A stretch of DNA of 64,000 nucleotides, taken from contig NW_025892588.1 of the NCBI RefSeq assembly GCF_002878395.1, positions 57,066 through 121,065 of the forward strand. The letters run 5' to 3'. The DNA comes from Capsicum annuum (Eukaryota; Streptophyta; Magnoliopsida; Solanales; Solanaceae). The notes under the pieces are model-generated. The model saw nothing but the letters and a program-made list of their open reading frames with translations, searched no databases and was not told the origin of the DNA. Positions 21,285 through 32,295 of this stretch are shown here, in pieces (within the stretch, counting starts at the first letter, position 1; each line of letters opens with the position of its first letter). A program made the translations under genes and the position numbers.

Positions 21285-23245
21285 ATTATAAATTGTTCCA
21301 CGAAGGAGAAAAAGTACACCACTATAAGAATTAACAAGCTAGAATTGACATGACAACATAAATTTATCGAATCAAACTCCCATATTGGACGGCGGAGGCA
21401 ATTCACCTGGTGCAATAGTATAGGGAAAGGAAGAAGGACCTGCACATAGTGTTTATCGACTTGGAGAAGGAATACGACAAAGTCCCCAGGGAGGTGCTTT
21501 GGAGATGCTTGGAGGTGAGTGGAGTCCTGGTGGCATATATCAGAGTAATTAAGGACATGTATGATGGAGCTAAAACCCAGGTGAGGACGGTGGGAGGAGA
21601 CTCAGAGCATTTCACTGTCTTGACAGGATTGCATCAGGGATCTACTCTTAGTCCCTTTTTGTTTGCTTTGGTGATGGATGTGTTGATGCGGCGTATTCAA
21701 GGAGAGGTGCCTTGGTGTATACTTTTTGCAGATGATGTAGTTTTGATTGATGAGACGCGGAGGGTGTGAATGATAAATTAGAGGTGTGGAGACAAACTCT
21801 TGAGTTTAAAGGGTTCAGGTTGAGTAGGAGCAAGACAGAATATTTGGAATGCAAGTTTAATGACGTGAGGCTGGAGAATAAGGTGGTAGTGAAGTTGGAA
21901 TCATAAGTGGTATGTAAGAGGGATAGTTTCAAGTATCTCGGGTCCGTGATTCAGGGTAACGGTGAGATTGACGAGGATGTCTCGCACCGTATTGGGGCGG
22001 GATGGATGAAGTGGAAGCTCACTTCAGGGGTGTTGTGTGATAAAAAGGTTCCGCCCAAGCTTAAAGGCAAATTCTACAGGTTGGCAGTCCGTCCGGCCAT
22101 GTTGTATGAAGCGGAGTGTTGGCCAGTTAAGAACTCCCACATTCAAAAAATAAAGGTGGCGAAAATGCGGATGTTGCGTTGGATGTGTGGGCTGACTAGG
22201 GGGGATAGAGTTCGGAATAAGACTATCAGGGAGAAGGTTGGTGTGACTTCAGTGGAGAATAAGATGCGGGAAGTCCGATTGAGATGGTTCGGACACATGA
22301 TGAGGAGGGGCATGGATGCCCCGGTTCGTAGGTGTGAGAGGCTAGCTTTGGATGGTTTTAGGAGAGGTAAGGGTAGGCCGAAGAAGTACTGAAGAGAGGT
22401 GATTAGGCGGGACATGGAGTAGTTACAGCTCACTGAGGACATGACTCTAGTTAGGAAGATCTGGAGGACGCGAATAAGGGCAAGAGGCTAGGGTCTATTT
22501 GGGTCGCTAGTGTAGGGCATTACTTGGTGGGGGTATTATTTTTGTTATGATACCTTTTTTCATGCTTTATTATGAATCTGTTTACTTTTCTCTATTTACT
22601 ATTACTTGTGGGTGTCGTATTTATGTTATGCCATCTTGTTCCATGCTTTACTATGAATTTGTGTATTATTCCTTGTCTCGAGCCGGAGGTCTATCGGAAA
22701 CAGCCTCTATACTTCTTTAGAGGTAGAGGTATGGTCTGCGTACATCTTACCCTCCCCAAACCTCACTATGTGGGAATACACTGGATTTGTTGTTGTTCTA
22801 AACTCCCATATTGGATAGAAACCAATTGAATGCTCTTGTTGCTCGTCCTCGATCTCCTTGTCTTCTTTTTTCCAAAAGCTTCTCGAAGAATCCACAATAC
22901 TTAGTCGAAATCAAGACATCTAACTTTCTGTCTTACTATAACAAAGCAATATAAATTAGAAGTATAAAATCTTATCATGTCAATTAAAGTATAGAAATAT
23001 CAAGAGGAATTGTTTAAGTATACATTTTTACATTAGTGATTTATATGTTAGAGGAATTATTACCAAGAAATCAATGTTACAAAGAAATCAATGTGATGAA
23101 GCGAAACAAGCTACACCAAACTATGCAATAAACTAGAAAATAAAAATGCAAAGAGAACACCTTTAAATGTGAGGTCATATTTAATTTTCTTTTTCACAAT
23201 TCTGTAAAATTTACTTCACTATATCAAAAATAAATGCCAATAATA
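21285..23245 (-). repeat. Receptor-associated repeat block, copy 1, split by a LINE
   Basis: The outer parts (21285-21389 and 22800-23245) together match 24109-24636, which is uninterrupted. A minus-strand stretch starting MDSSRSFWKKED is shared, with a small indel in copy 2, and may be the relic of a terminal exon. The block lies next to LRR and 3' terminal remnants in both places, so it probably moved with receptor genes. Function unknown. Confidence 0.65.
21390..22799 (+). mobile_element. 5'-truncated RTE-type LINE with 16-bp target duplication
   Basis: The reverse transcriptase starts in the palm: [38 protein letters not shown] and the catalytic [11 protein letters not shown] (about 21723-21755). 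After a frameshift near 21765 and stops at 21904 and 22390, the C-terminal region reads [26 protein letters not shown] and [12 protein letters not shown], as in plant RTE elements. It ends in a GTTGTTGTT-type tail. The target duplication AAACTCCCATATTGGA is exact (21374-21389 and 22800-22815). The 5' end with the endonuclease is missing. Dead copy. Confidence 0.88.
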
Positions 23246-23250
23246 CTTGC

Positions 23251-23505
23251 TCAAGGGTGGGGAAATGATCATCCATGGCTTTCCAGTACTTCAGAGTTGA
23301 ACCTTCAATTAGCAAAAGTTTCAACTGACGAAATCCCCCTTCAATTCGATACTATTCTGTGCCACAGCAAGCATCAGGTTTCAGCTTCAGCACCTTAACG
23401 TTAGGCTACTTACCTATGATGTTCAAGTCCTCCCATGGTAGACGAGCTCCGACCAGTTTTAACTTCTTGAGCATTGGGGGAAAATGTTCTGCACTAGGTT
23501 TGGAG
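23251..23505 (-). pseudogene. LRR fragment of a second CNL subfamily
   Basis: On the minus strand it reads MLKKLKLVGARLPWEDLNIIG, VKVLKLKPDACCGTE, GGFRQLKLLLIEGSTLKYW and KAMDDHFPTLE. This agrees better with the LRR at 54889-55832 (GTRLAWEDLNIIGQC, RLKPNACRVLEWHP) than with the Bs2-like LRRs, so it belongs to that subfamily. In-frame stops and the small size mark it as a relic. Confidence 0.75.
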
Positions 23506-23811
23506 TGTATACACGCATTTTACCAAGTAGGATTGGAGTGTTTTTTTGTTTAGCTTTTGTATGATTAAATGGCCTACTTGTGCACTGGTAAATTTAAAAG
23601 TCATAGTTATAATTTGATGTTAAGTTAAAGGTCCTGTTTATGTATTATGACTTATTACAATCTAGAGAAATAACAGAGATCCTTTGGTCTGAGCCTTCCT
23701 CGAATCCTCAAACACAGAGGAAGCTTTAGTGCACGGGGCTTCCCTGAAAATGAAAGATAAACAAATCTAGCTACATATTACTTACTCATGTCGTTTTGAA
23801 TCAAAATCACA
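23506..23811. mobile_element. MITE-like and SINE remnants
   Basis: Bases about 23510-23650 share TTGGAGTGT, CTACTTGTGCACTG and TTTATGTATTATG with 48540-48640, a short dispersed repeat. Bases 23690-23752 carry CTGAGCCTTCCTCGAATCC, CACAGAGGAAGCTTTAGTGC and GGGGCTTCCC, the 3' part of the Au-like SINE also seen at 19199. Borders are uncertain. Confidence 0.45.
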
Positions 23812-24070
23812 CCCCCCCCCCCCCCCCCCAACCACAAAGGTCAGTACAAGTTCGATGAGTCACATTAGTCAGATGCAGATTTAGAGCGTTTTCAACCAAA
23901 CTACTTCTTTCAACTCTTAACTTCATGTGAACAAAAACGGACATATGAAAATCATATGAAAGTATGACAAACATTCTGAATCCACGGACTCTAAATCATG
24001 GATGGTCTCCGCTAAAGCATCTCAAGAGAATCATACAGGGATATATGTGATATAATCATAGACAATAAAT
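23812..24070 (-). pseudogene. Bs2-type 3' terminal block, partial
   Basis: After a run of 18 C (23812-23829) the minus strand matches the 3' block at 10920-11160: the conserved stretch SLVENALNLHLTNVTHRT is in frame here too, followed by shared sequence (GACAAACATTCTGAATCC, ATCATACAGG). The DSEEY end is lost. Confidence 0.6.
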
Positions 24071-24108
24071 ATTAAACAATCAAACAAAATCATCATCCAG
24101 TTCTCACA

Positions 24109-24636
24109 ATATAAATTGCTCCATGAAGGAGGAAAAGTACACTACAATAAGAATTAACAAGTTAGAAGACATTACAACATAAATTTATCGAATCAAACTC
24201 CCTATATTGGATAGAAACCGATTGAATACTCTTGTTGTTCGTCCTCTCCCTGTCTTCTTTTTTCCAAAAGCTGCTCGAAGAATCCATGATACTTAGTCGA
24301 CATCAAACCTTCTTAAACGTGCGTCTTACCATAACAAAGCAATATAGATTAGAAATATAAAATCTCCCATTTACAATAAAATCTTGTCAATTAAAGTATT
24401 GAAATATCAAGAGGAATTGTTTAACTATACATTTTTACATTAGTGATATATATGTTAGAGGAATTGTTACAAAGAAATCAATGTTATGAAGCGAAACAAG
24501 CTACACCAAATTATGCAATCAACTAGAAAATAAAAATGCAAAGAGAACACCTTGAAATGTGAGTTCATATTAAATTTTCTTTTTCACAATTCTGTAAAAT
24601 TTGCTCCACTATATAACATAAATGTCAATAATACTT
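24109..24636 (-). repeat. Receptor-associated repeat block, copy 2 (uninterrupted)
   Basis: Closely similar to copy 1 but without the LINE. The site equivalent to the LINE target reads AAACTCCCTATATTGGA at about 24195-24212, showing the pre-insertion sequence. The copy lacks a few bases within the minus-strand stretch after FWKKED, so any old frame is broken. Confidence 0.7.
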
Positions 24637-24832
24637 GTCCATTTTGAAACCAATGGATAATTTACCCATTTTACCCTTAGCATTAAATCTGATTCATTAT
24701 CCAGTGTGTTTTCCAAAGCATTAGATTTATTAGATTCAAAGGGTAATATAGTAAAACTAGCCCTATGATTTACTATTTCTTAACTTATAGTTAATAGTGG
24801 ACAACTATTGATAGACGGAGGTAGTAACAATT
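24637..24832. mobile_element. Stowaway-like MITE remnant
   Basis: The right end reads GATAGACGGAGGTAGTA, the usual Stowaway terminus next to TA. The left end GTCCATTTTGAAACC is weaker. About 195 bases, AT-rich, non-coding. Only one terminus is convincing. Confidence 0.4.
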
Positions 24833-24834
24833 AG

Positions 24835-26140
24835 ACCAAACTTTGTATTGGTGGAATAATATGAAGCGTAATGTGGCTAACTTTGTTTCCAAGTGTTTGA
24901 ATTGTCAACAAGTTAAAGTAGAACACATGAGGCCAGTTGGTTCTTTCCAAGAGATAGCTTTGCCTTTGTGGAAGTGGGATATGATTAATATGGACTTCAT
25001 TACAGGGCTCCCGAAGTCCCGAAATCAGTATGATTCTATTGGGGTGATTGTAGATCGACTGACCAAGTCAGCCTATTTTCTGCCTGTCAGGACAAACTAT
25101 TCGGGAGAGGATTATGCCAAGCTATTCATTGCAGAAATAGTTCATTTGCATGGTGCGCCTTTGTCCATCATATCCGATCTAGGTACACAGTTCTCTTCTC
25201 AGTTTTGGAGATCTTTCCAGAAAGGATTAGGTACCTAAGTGAACCTAAGCACTGCTTTCACCCTCAGACTGATGGGCAGGCCGAATGCACCATTCAGATC
25301 CTTGAGGACATGTTGAGGGCCTGTGTGATTGATTTTAAAGGTATTTGGGTAGAGCACTTGCCGTTGATAGAGTTCGCGTATAATAACAGTTTCCATTCCA
25401 GTATTAAGATGGCACCATTTGAGGCACTGTATGGGAGAAGATGTAGGTCTCCTATAGGATGGTTTGAAGTAGGTGAGATGCAAATATTTGGGCCCGATCT
25501 TGTTCATCTGGCAATGCAGGATGTGAAAGTCATCAGAGAAAGACTTAAAATGGCTCAGAGTCATCAGAAATCTTATGCCGATGTTAGGAGAAGAGATTTA
25601 GAGTTTGAGGTAGGTGATTGGGTATTTCTAAAAGTTTCTCCTATGAAGGGAGTCATGCGATTCGGGAAGAAAGGTAGATTGATTCCTCGCTATATAGGAC
25701 CATATCAGATTTTGAGGAGAATAGGTCATGTTGTGTATGAGTTAGAATTGCTTGCCAGTTTGGGTTCTGTCCATCTGGTACTTCACATATCCATGTTGAA
25801 GAAATGCATTGGAGACCATTCTTTGGTGTTGCTTGTAGAAGAGATCAAGGTGACAGCCTCCTTATCATATGAAGAGGAACCTATTGCAATCCTAGATCAT
25901 CAGGTCTGGAAGTTGAGAAGTAAAGAAATAGTCTCAATTAAGGTGTTGTGGAGAAATCAGAAAGTTGAAGAAGCCACTTGGGAATCAGAGGATGACATGA
26001 GAGCAAGATACCCAAACCTTTTTGACCCAGTAGATGACGGAGTTGAAGGTACAATCCTTACCTTAATCTTTCTATGATTTAGTATGCTTGGATCATGCTT
26101 GCCTATTTTTCGCATCATCATTCGGGGATGAATGATCCCA
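24835..26140 (+). pseudogene. Ty3/gypsy chromovirus integrase and chromodomain
   Basis: The frame starts within the zinc-binding region (YWWNNMKRNVANFV, C-LNCQQVK), then the core: WDMINMDFITGLP (first Asp), IISDLGTQFSS (second Asp, usual Arg replaced by Leu) and TDGQAE (Glu, about 25268-25285). A stop at 25237-25239 and a one-base loss at about 25257 break it. The C-terminus has GPYQILRRIG and SVHLVLHISMLKKC, then a chromodomain-like end VLWRNQKVEEATWE. Gag, protease, RT and RNase H are absent; the element is 5'-truncated. The chromodomain targets integration in this lineage. Confidence 0.88.
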
Positions 26141-26151
26141 AGGGGGGATAT
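26141..26151 (+). other. Polypurine tract of the chromovirus
   Basis: AGGGGGGATAT lies between the end of pol and an LTR that starts TGTAACACCCC. It marks the plus-strand primer and proves which sequence family forms the LTRs found as solo copies elsewhere in the window. Confidence 0.8.
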
Positions 26152-27023
26152 TGTAACACCCCGACGTCTTCTTAGCTAAATTCCGTCCATGAAAAGTCTA
26201 AGCATTAGCTTTTAGAATGATCTAAATTAATTTTCATGTGGAATTTCCTAGATTTCAACCTTTCATTACGTAGATGACTGAATTAGCTTTCCACTGATAT
26301 AAGATTCGTCCAAAACGGACCCTCGGTGAAGAAGTTATGAATAATTTAAAGTTCCAGTCGTAAACATCATCATTTTGGTGTCTAGCGCGTTGCGGAGAGG
26401 GTCAAATTGACAATCGTCAAATTCCAGTGGGGCTCCACGATGGTGGCACATCGCGGAGGCACTCAATTTCCCACTCGTCGAATTCCAGTGTACTACCACG
26501 ATTGTGGCGCGTCGCGGTGGCACCCGAAATTCGATTTTTAAGTTCAAATTTCCAGTTCTGTTTAGGAGTCATTAAGGGTAATTTTGACTTTTTCCTAGCC
26601 TTTAAAACCGTCTAAACAAAGGATTTAGGGTATGTTTGAGCAACTTAACCCAAATTTCATCAAAATCATCAAATTCGATTGAAGATTCAAAATCCCCGGA
26701 TCATAGGCTTCAAGAAACACCCATTGTTTTCCTATTTTGAGGTACGCGGGGTTTTTCTAAAATCTCATGGGCATAGAAATCATTATTTTAAGAAAGGGGT
26801 TTTCAGATTTATGAATACATTCATATTTTAGAAATTTTGACGATATTGTTTTGGTCTTATGACCTTCCCCAAATTGATTTAAAATTATATATACGTATGC
26901 ATATGTTTTATGATTTATGAATGAATTGAGAGTATGACGCACATGAATCCCTCTCTTGGTATGATTTTTCCAATTTTCTTATGATATGGATTGTTTTGAA
27001 TGTATCTTGAAAAGCATGATATG
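26152..27023 (+). repeat. Chromovirus 3' LTR, cut by a CACTA element
   Basis: The LTR begins TGTAACACCCCGACG right after the polypurine tract and follows the other LTRs of the family (for example ATCTCATGGGCATAGAAATC, AAGCATGATATGA). It stops at the CACTA terminus. I could not find the remaining LTR sequence beyond the CACTA right end at 34134, so the missing part was deleted or the border is rearranged. Confidence 0.8.
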
Positions 27024-28359
27024 ACACTACAACAAAATTGATATATAACTACGAAATTATTAGCTACGAGATGAAATTCGTCACTAATTGTTCACCTTTT
27101 ATGACGAAAATTATATTTTGTATCTAAATACATGAAGCATATGCTTTTAGTGACGAAACATAAAATTTCGTAGCAAAGTTTTGTCCTCTAAAGTTTCCCA
27201 CCAAAAAATATTTTGGCGCCATTTAATAAGATCATTAGTGACGAATTTTAAGTTTTCAGTGACACCTTTTTTTATCGCTAATAATGGATCCAATTCGCGA
27301 CAAACTATTTTTTGTCTTGAATTAGTTATAATATTTGATACAAAAAAAATCTTCATAAAAGATAAGTTGTCGCAATAGCGACAAATTAGAGTTCGTGGTT
27401 AAATATTGCAAGTTTTAGCTACAAAATTTGATAGTTAATTGTGACCTCAATTTTTGTCACTAATACTATAAATAATTAGTGACGCTCATTTTACTGTCTC
27501 TAATCAATCTGTGATTCAGTGACAATATAATTTTGTCACAAAATATGTCATCATTAAATAGTGACGAATTAGAATTTGTAGCTGAATAATTTAACTATTT
27601 TTTTACAAAAAAATTTCATAGATAAATATAAATTGATCTTTTGCTATTTTTGTTTATGATTTTAAAAAAATTATTTTATATTGATACAGCTATAGAAAAC
27701 AAGACTCGATCTAATTGTGTGAAGGTTGAAGTGAACTTATTGAATGAATTTTTGAAAGGTGTAAAGTCAGTCTGTTAATCTTGTAAATGTGAGAAACATT
27801 TTAAGTAGACCAAAGTTAAATCTGATCAACTAATTAATTAAAGTTTGAAGATATTATATTGTAAGTTTTAGACACAAAATTTTATATTTAATTGTGACAA
27901 AAAATTTTGTAATTAATAATTCAAACAATTAGCAACGATGATATTATCATTAGTGTTTAACCTGCAATTAATCACAATAAAATTTTATCATAAAAAAATA
28001 ATTACGACTTGGATTTTGTAGTTGAATAATGTAATTATTGGATATGAAGATATTTATAGTTATAATTATAAGAACAATACTCTAAAAAAATTTACCCAAA
28101 TAAATAAAAATTAAAAAAATATATATATTATTGAAAATATATATTCAGACACAATGATATAGACTGTGTCACATAATTAATATAAAAAAGGATAAATTTC
28201 TAAATATCATTATGATAGACAATTTTTTTAAAAAAAAATACAAACAAAACCTCCAAAACAGTTAAAGAGCCGCAACAAGCTTTTTAAATATATTTTGACA
28301 TATGCATTATCCAACAAAAGGCATTTATGAAAAAGTGATTATCAAGCTTCATTATAATC

Positions 28360-28469
28360 GGAAACAGCCTCTCTATCCACGTTGGGGGTAGTGGTATGGA
28401 CTGCGTACATTTTACCCTCCTCGAACCCCACTATGTGGGAATATACTGGGTATGTTGTTGTTGTTATTG
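28360..28469 (+). mobile_element. TS-type SINE or RTE tail nested in the CACTA element
   Basis: GGAAACAGCCTCTCTA, GGTATGGACTGCGTACA, TTACCCTCC and CCCACTATGTGGGAATA are followed by a GTTGTTGTTG tail. TTATAAT on both sides is a possible short target duplication. The same 3' sequence ends the LINE at 22690-22799. Confidence 0.65.
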
Positions 28470-28676
28470 TTATAATAACCCACAATATTATCCAAAACAA
28501 GCCACAATATTGATCGACGATCTATTCGGAATATAATAATCCAACCATCTCCAAATACGAAAACAAAAAGATAGTCCAAAGTTATAAAATGAAAGAGCAC
28601 CCATGTCAATAATACAAAATATGTAAAATTATGTTAGGTATTTAGATTTCCTCATAAAGCAAAATTCCAAGTTACT

Positions 28677-28880
28677 ACTCCCTCCATTTCTTTTTATTTG
28701 CCTAATTTTTTTTAGAGTCAAAAGATACAAATTTGATCAATATTGTAAAACGTGTTTCTTAATCAAATTGAAAAAAAAATTATAATTTATAATACTTTTC
28801 ATATAATTTTTGAATATATAAATTTTAATTCTAAAAAATTAGATTAATCTATTCAAATAGATAGAGAGGTCATTTTTGAA
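28677..28880 (+). mobile_element. Stowaway-like arm
   Basis: The sequence begins TACTCCCTCCATTTC, the typical Stowaway terminus, followed by AT-rich DNA. The matching right terminus was not found, so it is a fragment. Confidence 0.35.
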
Positions 28881-30609
28881 TATTTCTAAATTACTGACCA
28901 AACAACCACATTAATGTTATACTTGAACTACTGACCTGCTAACTAGCAACCAAACATAACATGTATCTAGCTGAGTCAAAACATCATTGAGATTTGCACC
29001 CATACAACTAAAAAGATTTCAGAAAGATATTCATTATCTAGTTGAGCACGCTTCTTGTCAATTATATACAGAGTTTTCTCGTGTTTTTTGAAAGGCTACT
29101 ATAATTTCATGGCTCGTGTTTTCTGAAAGGCTACTATAATTTCATGGAATTTATCCTTCGAGCATCATCTTTGTAGTATGAATCAATATTGGGCGAGGAT
29201 CACTAGAAGCGCGACCAAGGACAATGTACCCTTGTCCTCAATGTTTTTTTTAATAGTAAAAGTTTGGATGATTTCATTCAGCAAGTACTAAACAACCAAA
29301 ATCTTTGATTACAAAGATCACACATAGTAGCTAAACCTTAACTGCAGTTCTCCACCTACTACTACCTGTTCAGATTTTGATCAATTTAAGACATCTCCAT
29401 GAAATCTCTCTATCAACTGCACTCATTTTCTTCAAATCATTCATTGAAAACTAACAGACATAGTGGTTACTTTATCACTACTAAAAATTTGGCTATTAGC
29501 TGTGAAGGTTAGCGAGAGACAAACTGTATGTCACTATTGCAAGGGACTTTGTGATGTTTTCCCCCACACAAGTCAAATATTTTAATTTTTAATTTTTTTT
29601 AGAAGGCAGAGAGGTACATCCCTCACTAAAATATGGTGCTAATAAAAATTTAATTTTAAGTTTATTATAGCGAGGGATTCTCCCTTACTAAATAATAACA
29701 AATGAATTCATATTTCAAAGAAAATTTAAATATAACATTTATTATTTTTATGGCTGGTACCAATAATATTTTAATAATAAATAAATAAAAATAAAATATA
29801 AGTTATCCAAAGAGTCCGTCGATATAGAAAACATACACACACACTCTTCAAAAAATATTATAATTGAATGAGTAGCTTAAAAAAGTGATAATTAGAATAT
29901 TTTCGTGGTATTCTTAATAAAAATTGATGATATATTAGCTTACTAGTATTGTCCGTACTCAGCACGGACCCAATATTTATATTTTTTAAAAAAAATTATG
30001 TGACACACTTTATTTTAAAAAAATTTTCTAAGAAATGTTTTTTTTTCTGTTTTTAGAAACAATTTGTTTTGACAATTTTCATTATTTTTTAATGAAATGT
30101 TTTACGACCACACAATCCAAGGTTTATTTATCGCTGTTGACACACAATTTTGATCACCCGATACTCTTTTAGGCTGCTATTTTTAGCAAAATTATTAATT
30201 TCAAATATTAGTATTTTTTGCACACTTTTTTTTTTTATTAAATAATTTTGATAAACCACATTCATAAGTTAAAAAAATGTATAAATTATTTTATTACTTT
30301 TTAGTATCATTTTATAATCTCAATAAGACATTTTTTACGTAAATGTGCACACTAATAATTTACAAATACATTGTCTAATATTTATTATGATTATTATTAT
30401 TTATTTATTATTTATTGTTATTTTTATTATCCCTACTATTATTTAAATAACTGTCTAAATTGAAATCATTTTGCCTAATTTATTTATCTTTTAGCCCAAT
30501 TTTTATTCAAGTCATAACAATTTTAGCCTAGTTATATTTAATTTATTACAATTATAGCCAATTATGGCTCAATCTAAAGTTTTATTCAATTTTTATGGTC
30601 AAATTCTCA

Positions 30610-31135
30610 ACTTGAGATCTCAACCATGGATTGTAACTAATCTGACGGCTGAGATCAAGATCCTATTTTTTCCTTTTAAACTCAAATTCTCAAACCTTAA
30701 TCTATTGACAACAACCACAACCCTCTAATATCTCTCTCTCTCTAGACTCCTTCTCCCTTGTCTCTAAAATTGTCCCTAATCGACCTCGCTACGAACAGCC
30801 ACCGCTTGCCCTAATCGAAACCGCCGACAACAACACCAGCGCTGCCACGCTGCCAGCGACCAAATCCCACCATATCCGGCCACCGTCCAACCGGAGATAT
30901 CCTTCAGCCACCACCTTTTATGCCATAGTCATAGCGGAATCACGCCGGTAGAGCAACCTGCCCCGGAAACCTCAGCGCTGTTTTTTTCTTCCCCTCCAGC
31001 GAACCAGCTCCAACGCCGCTCCAACTTCGCCTCCCTCAACACTTCCACCGGCGAAATAATCACCACAACAACCGATGCTGACTACCAATGTTGTTCCCGA
31101 ACAAGTGCCATCGAAAATTTTCAATACACGATGGA
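30610..31135 (+). other. C-rich leader-like island inside the CACTA element
   Basis: The composition shifts from AT-rich to a C- and CCG-rich stretch with CT repeats (CTCTCTCTCT at about 30732) and many CCACC/CCGCC triplets. It looks like the 5' leader of a plant transcript. No ATG-initiated frame of useful length is present. It is followed by about 1.9 kb of T-rich, intron-like DNA and by TTTTCCACAG at about 33030-33039, a good splice acceptor. It could be a captured or element-borne non-coding transcription unit. Confidence 0.4.
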
Positions 31136-31834
31136 TTCACGAAATTCATCTCGGGTTTGATTTCACGTTTAAGTTTTCATTAAACATCCTCATCTTGTTT
31201 TGTCATTCTTTTATTTGATTATCAAAGTTGGAATTAACGATAGTTGATTTTAATTTTAATTTGACTCTTTTTGTGTTTTTATCTGCATTTTTGATCAACA
31301 TGTGTTAAAAAGCCTAACTTGCGTATGCTGTTATAGCTTTTCTTATTTTCAACTGCGATCCGCCTCAAGTCAAGGATTTTGGAAAATTTTGACTTTTCTG
31401 TCTTCTGTCCTTTTGAATTTCAATCGTGATAAATGTCCTACATATATCTGAGCTGTTTGGTATGATTTTAACTGGTCACTTGATTTGTGCGGGTATATTT
31501 AAACCGTTTTGATATAATTTGAACTGATTGCTCGATCCTTGTAAATTTTTTTGATGATCTGTCTTATTAATTCATTAGTTTGGACTAATTGTCTGACAAG
31601 CTGCTTGATTTTGTGAATTTGAACTGGTGGATTTTTATTGATAAGACTTAGTTATGAATTTTCAGTGTGATTTTTATTATGATAAGGATTCATTTCAGTT
31701 TCCTGAGATATGTATTTGTGATCTCTTATTTCAGAGAATTTTCAGTTCATTTTGTTGATATGTTAGTTAGTAGATGCACTTTTCGTCTTTAACTTGTAGG
31801 TTGTTAGATTTGCCTGTTTTTTCGACTTAGACTT

Positions 31835-32295
31835 CTTTTTGTGCTTTTGCTTCAATGGTTTTGGTTTCTGTGTAATAGTGATCCAAATTTTATTGTTGTT
31901 TGATGAAGTTTTGTTCTTTGCTGTGTACCTTTTTGTTTTCTTTAACTATGTGGATCAATGGGTGGTGAATTTATTCGAAAAGGGTTCTTTTTGGTTTTTG
32001 AGATATTTTACTGTAAGAACTGAGGACCTTTATTTTGGATTTTCACTTGGTAACTAGCTATAAAGTCTTGATCTTTTTTTATTTTTCTCATTTTTGTGCT
32101 TTTGCTGCAATGGTTTGTGTTTTTGTGTAGTATTGATCCAAGGTTTGTTGTCTCAGTTTCTTTTTATTTGATAAAGTTTTCATCCTTTTGTGTGTACCCA
32201 TTTATTTTATTTATCTTTGTGGATCAATGGGTGTGATTTTATTTGCAAAGGGTTCGTTTGTGTTTCACTAGATGTGTATTTTATGATTCTTGTTT
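31835..32295 (+). repeat. Diverged tandem duplication of about 260 bp in T-rich DNA
   Basis: TTTTGTGCTTTTGCT-CAATGGTTT, GATCCAA-TTT, GTGTACC and GTGGATCAATGGGTG recur with a spacing of about 256 bases. No coding sequence. The region is intron-like and lies downstream of the C-rich island. Confidence 0.55.

Noticed and set aside
24843..26151. Endogenous pararetrovirus as source of the integrase-like sequence
   Set aside because: Plant pararetroviruses lack integrase; chromodomain, polypurine tract and LTR identify a Ty3/gypsy chromovirus. No movement or coat protein was seen anywhere in the window.
31839..32057. 72-codon T-rich frame inside the CACTA element as a membrane protein
   Set aside because: Phe/Val-rich translation is expected from T-rich DNA; its tandem duplicate at about 32094 does not keep the frame.
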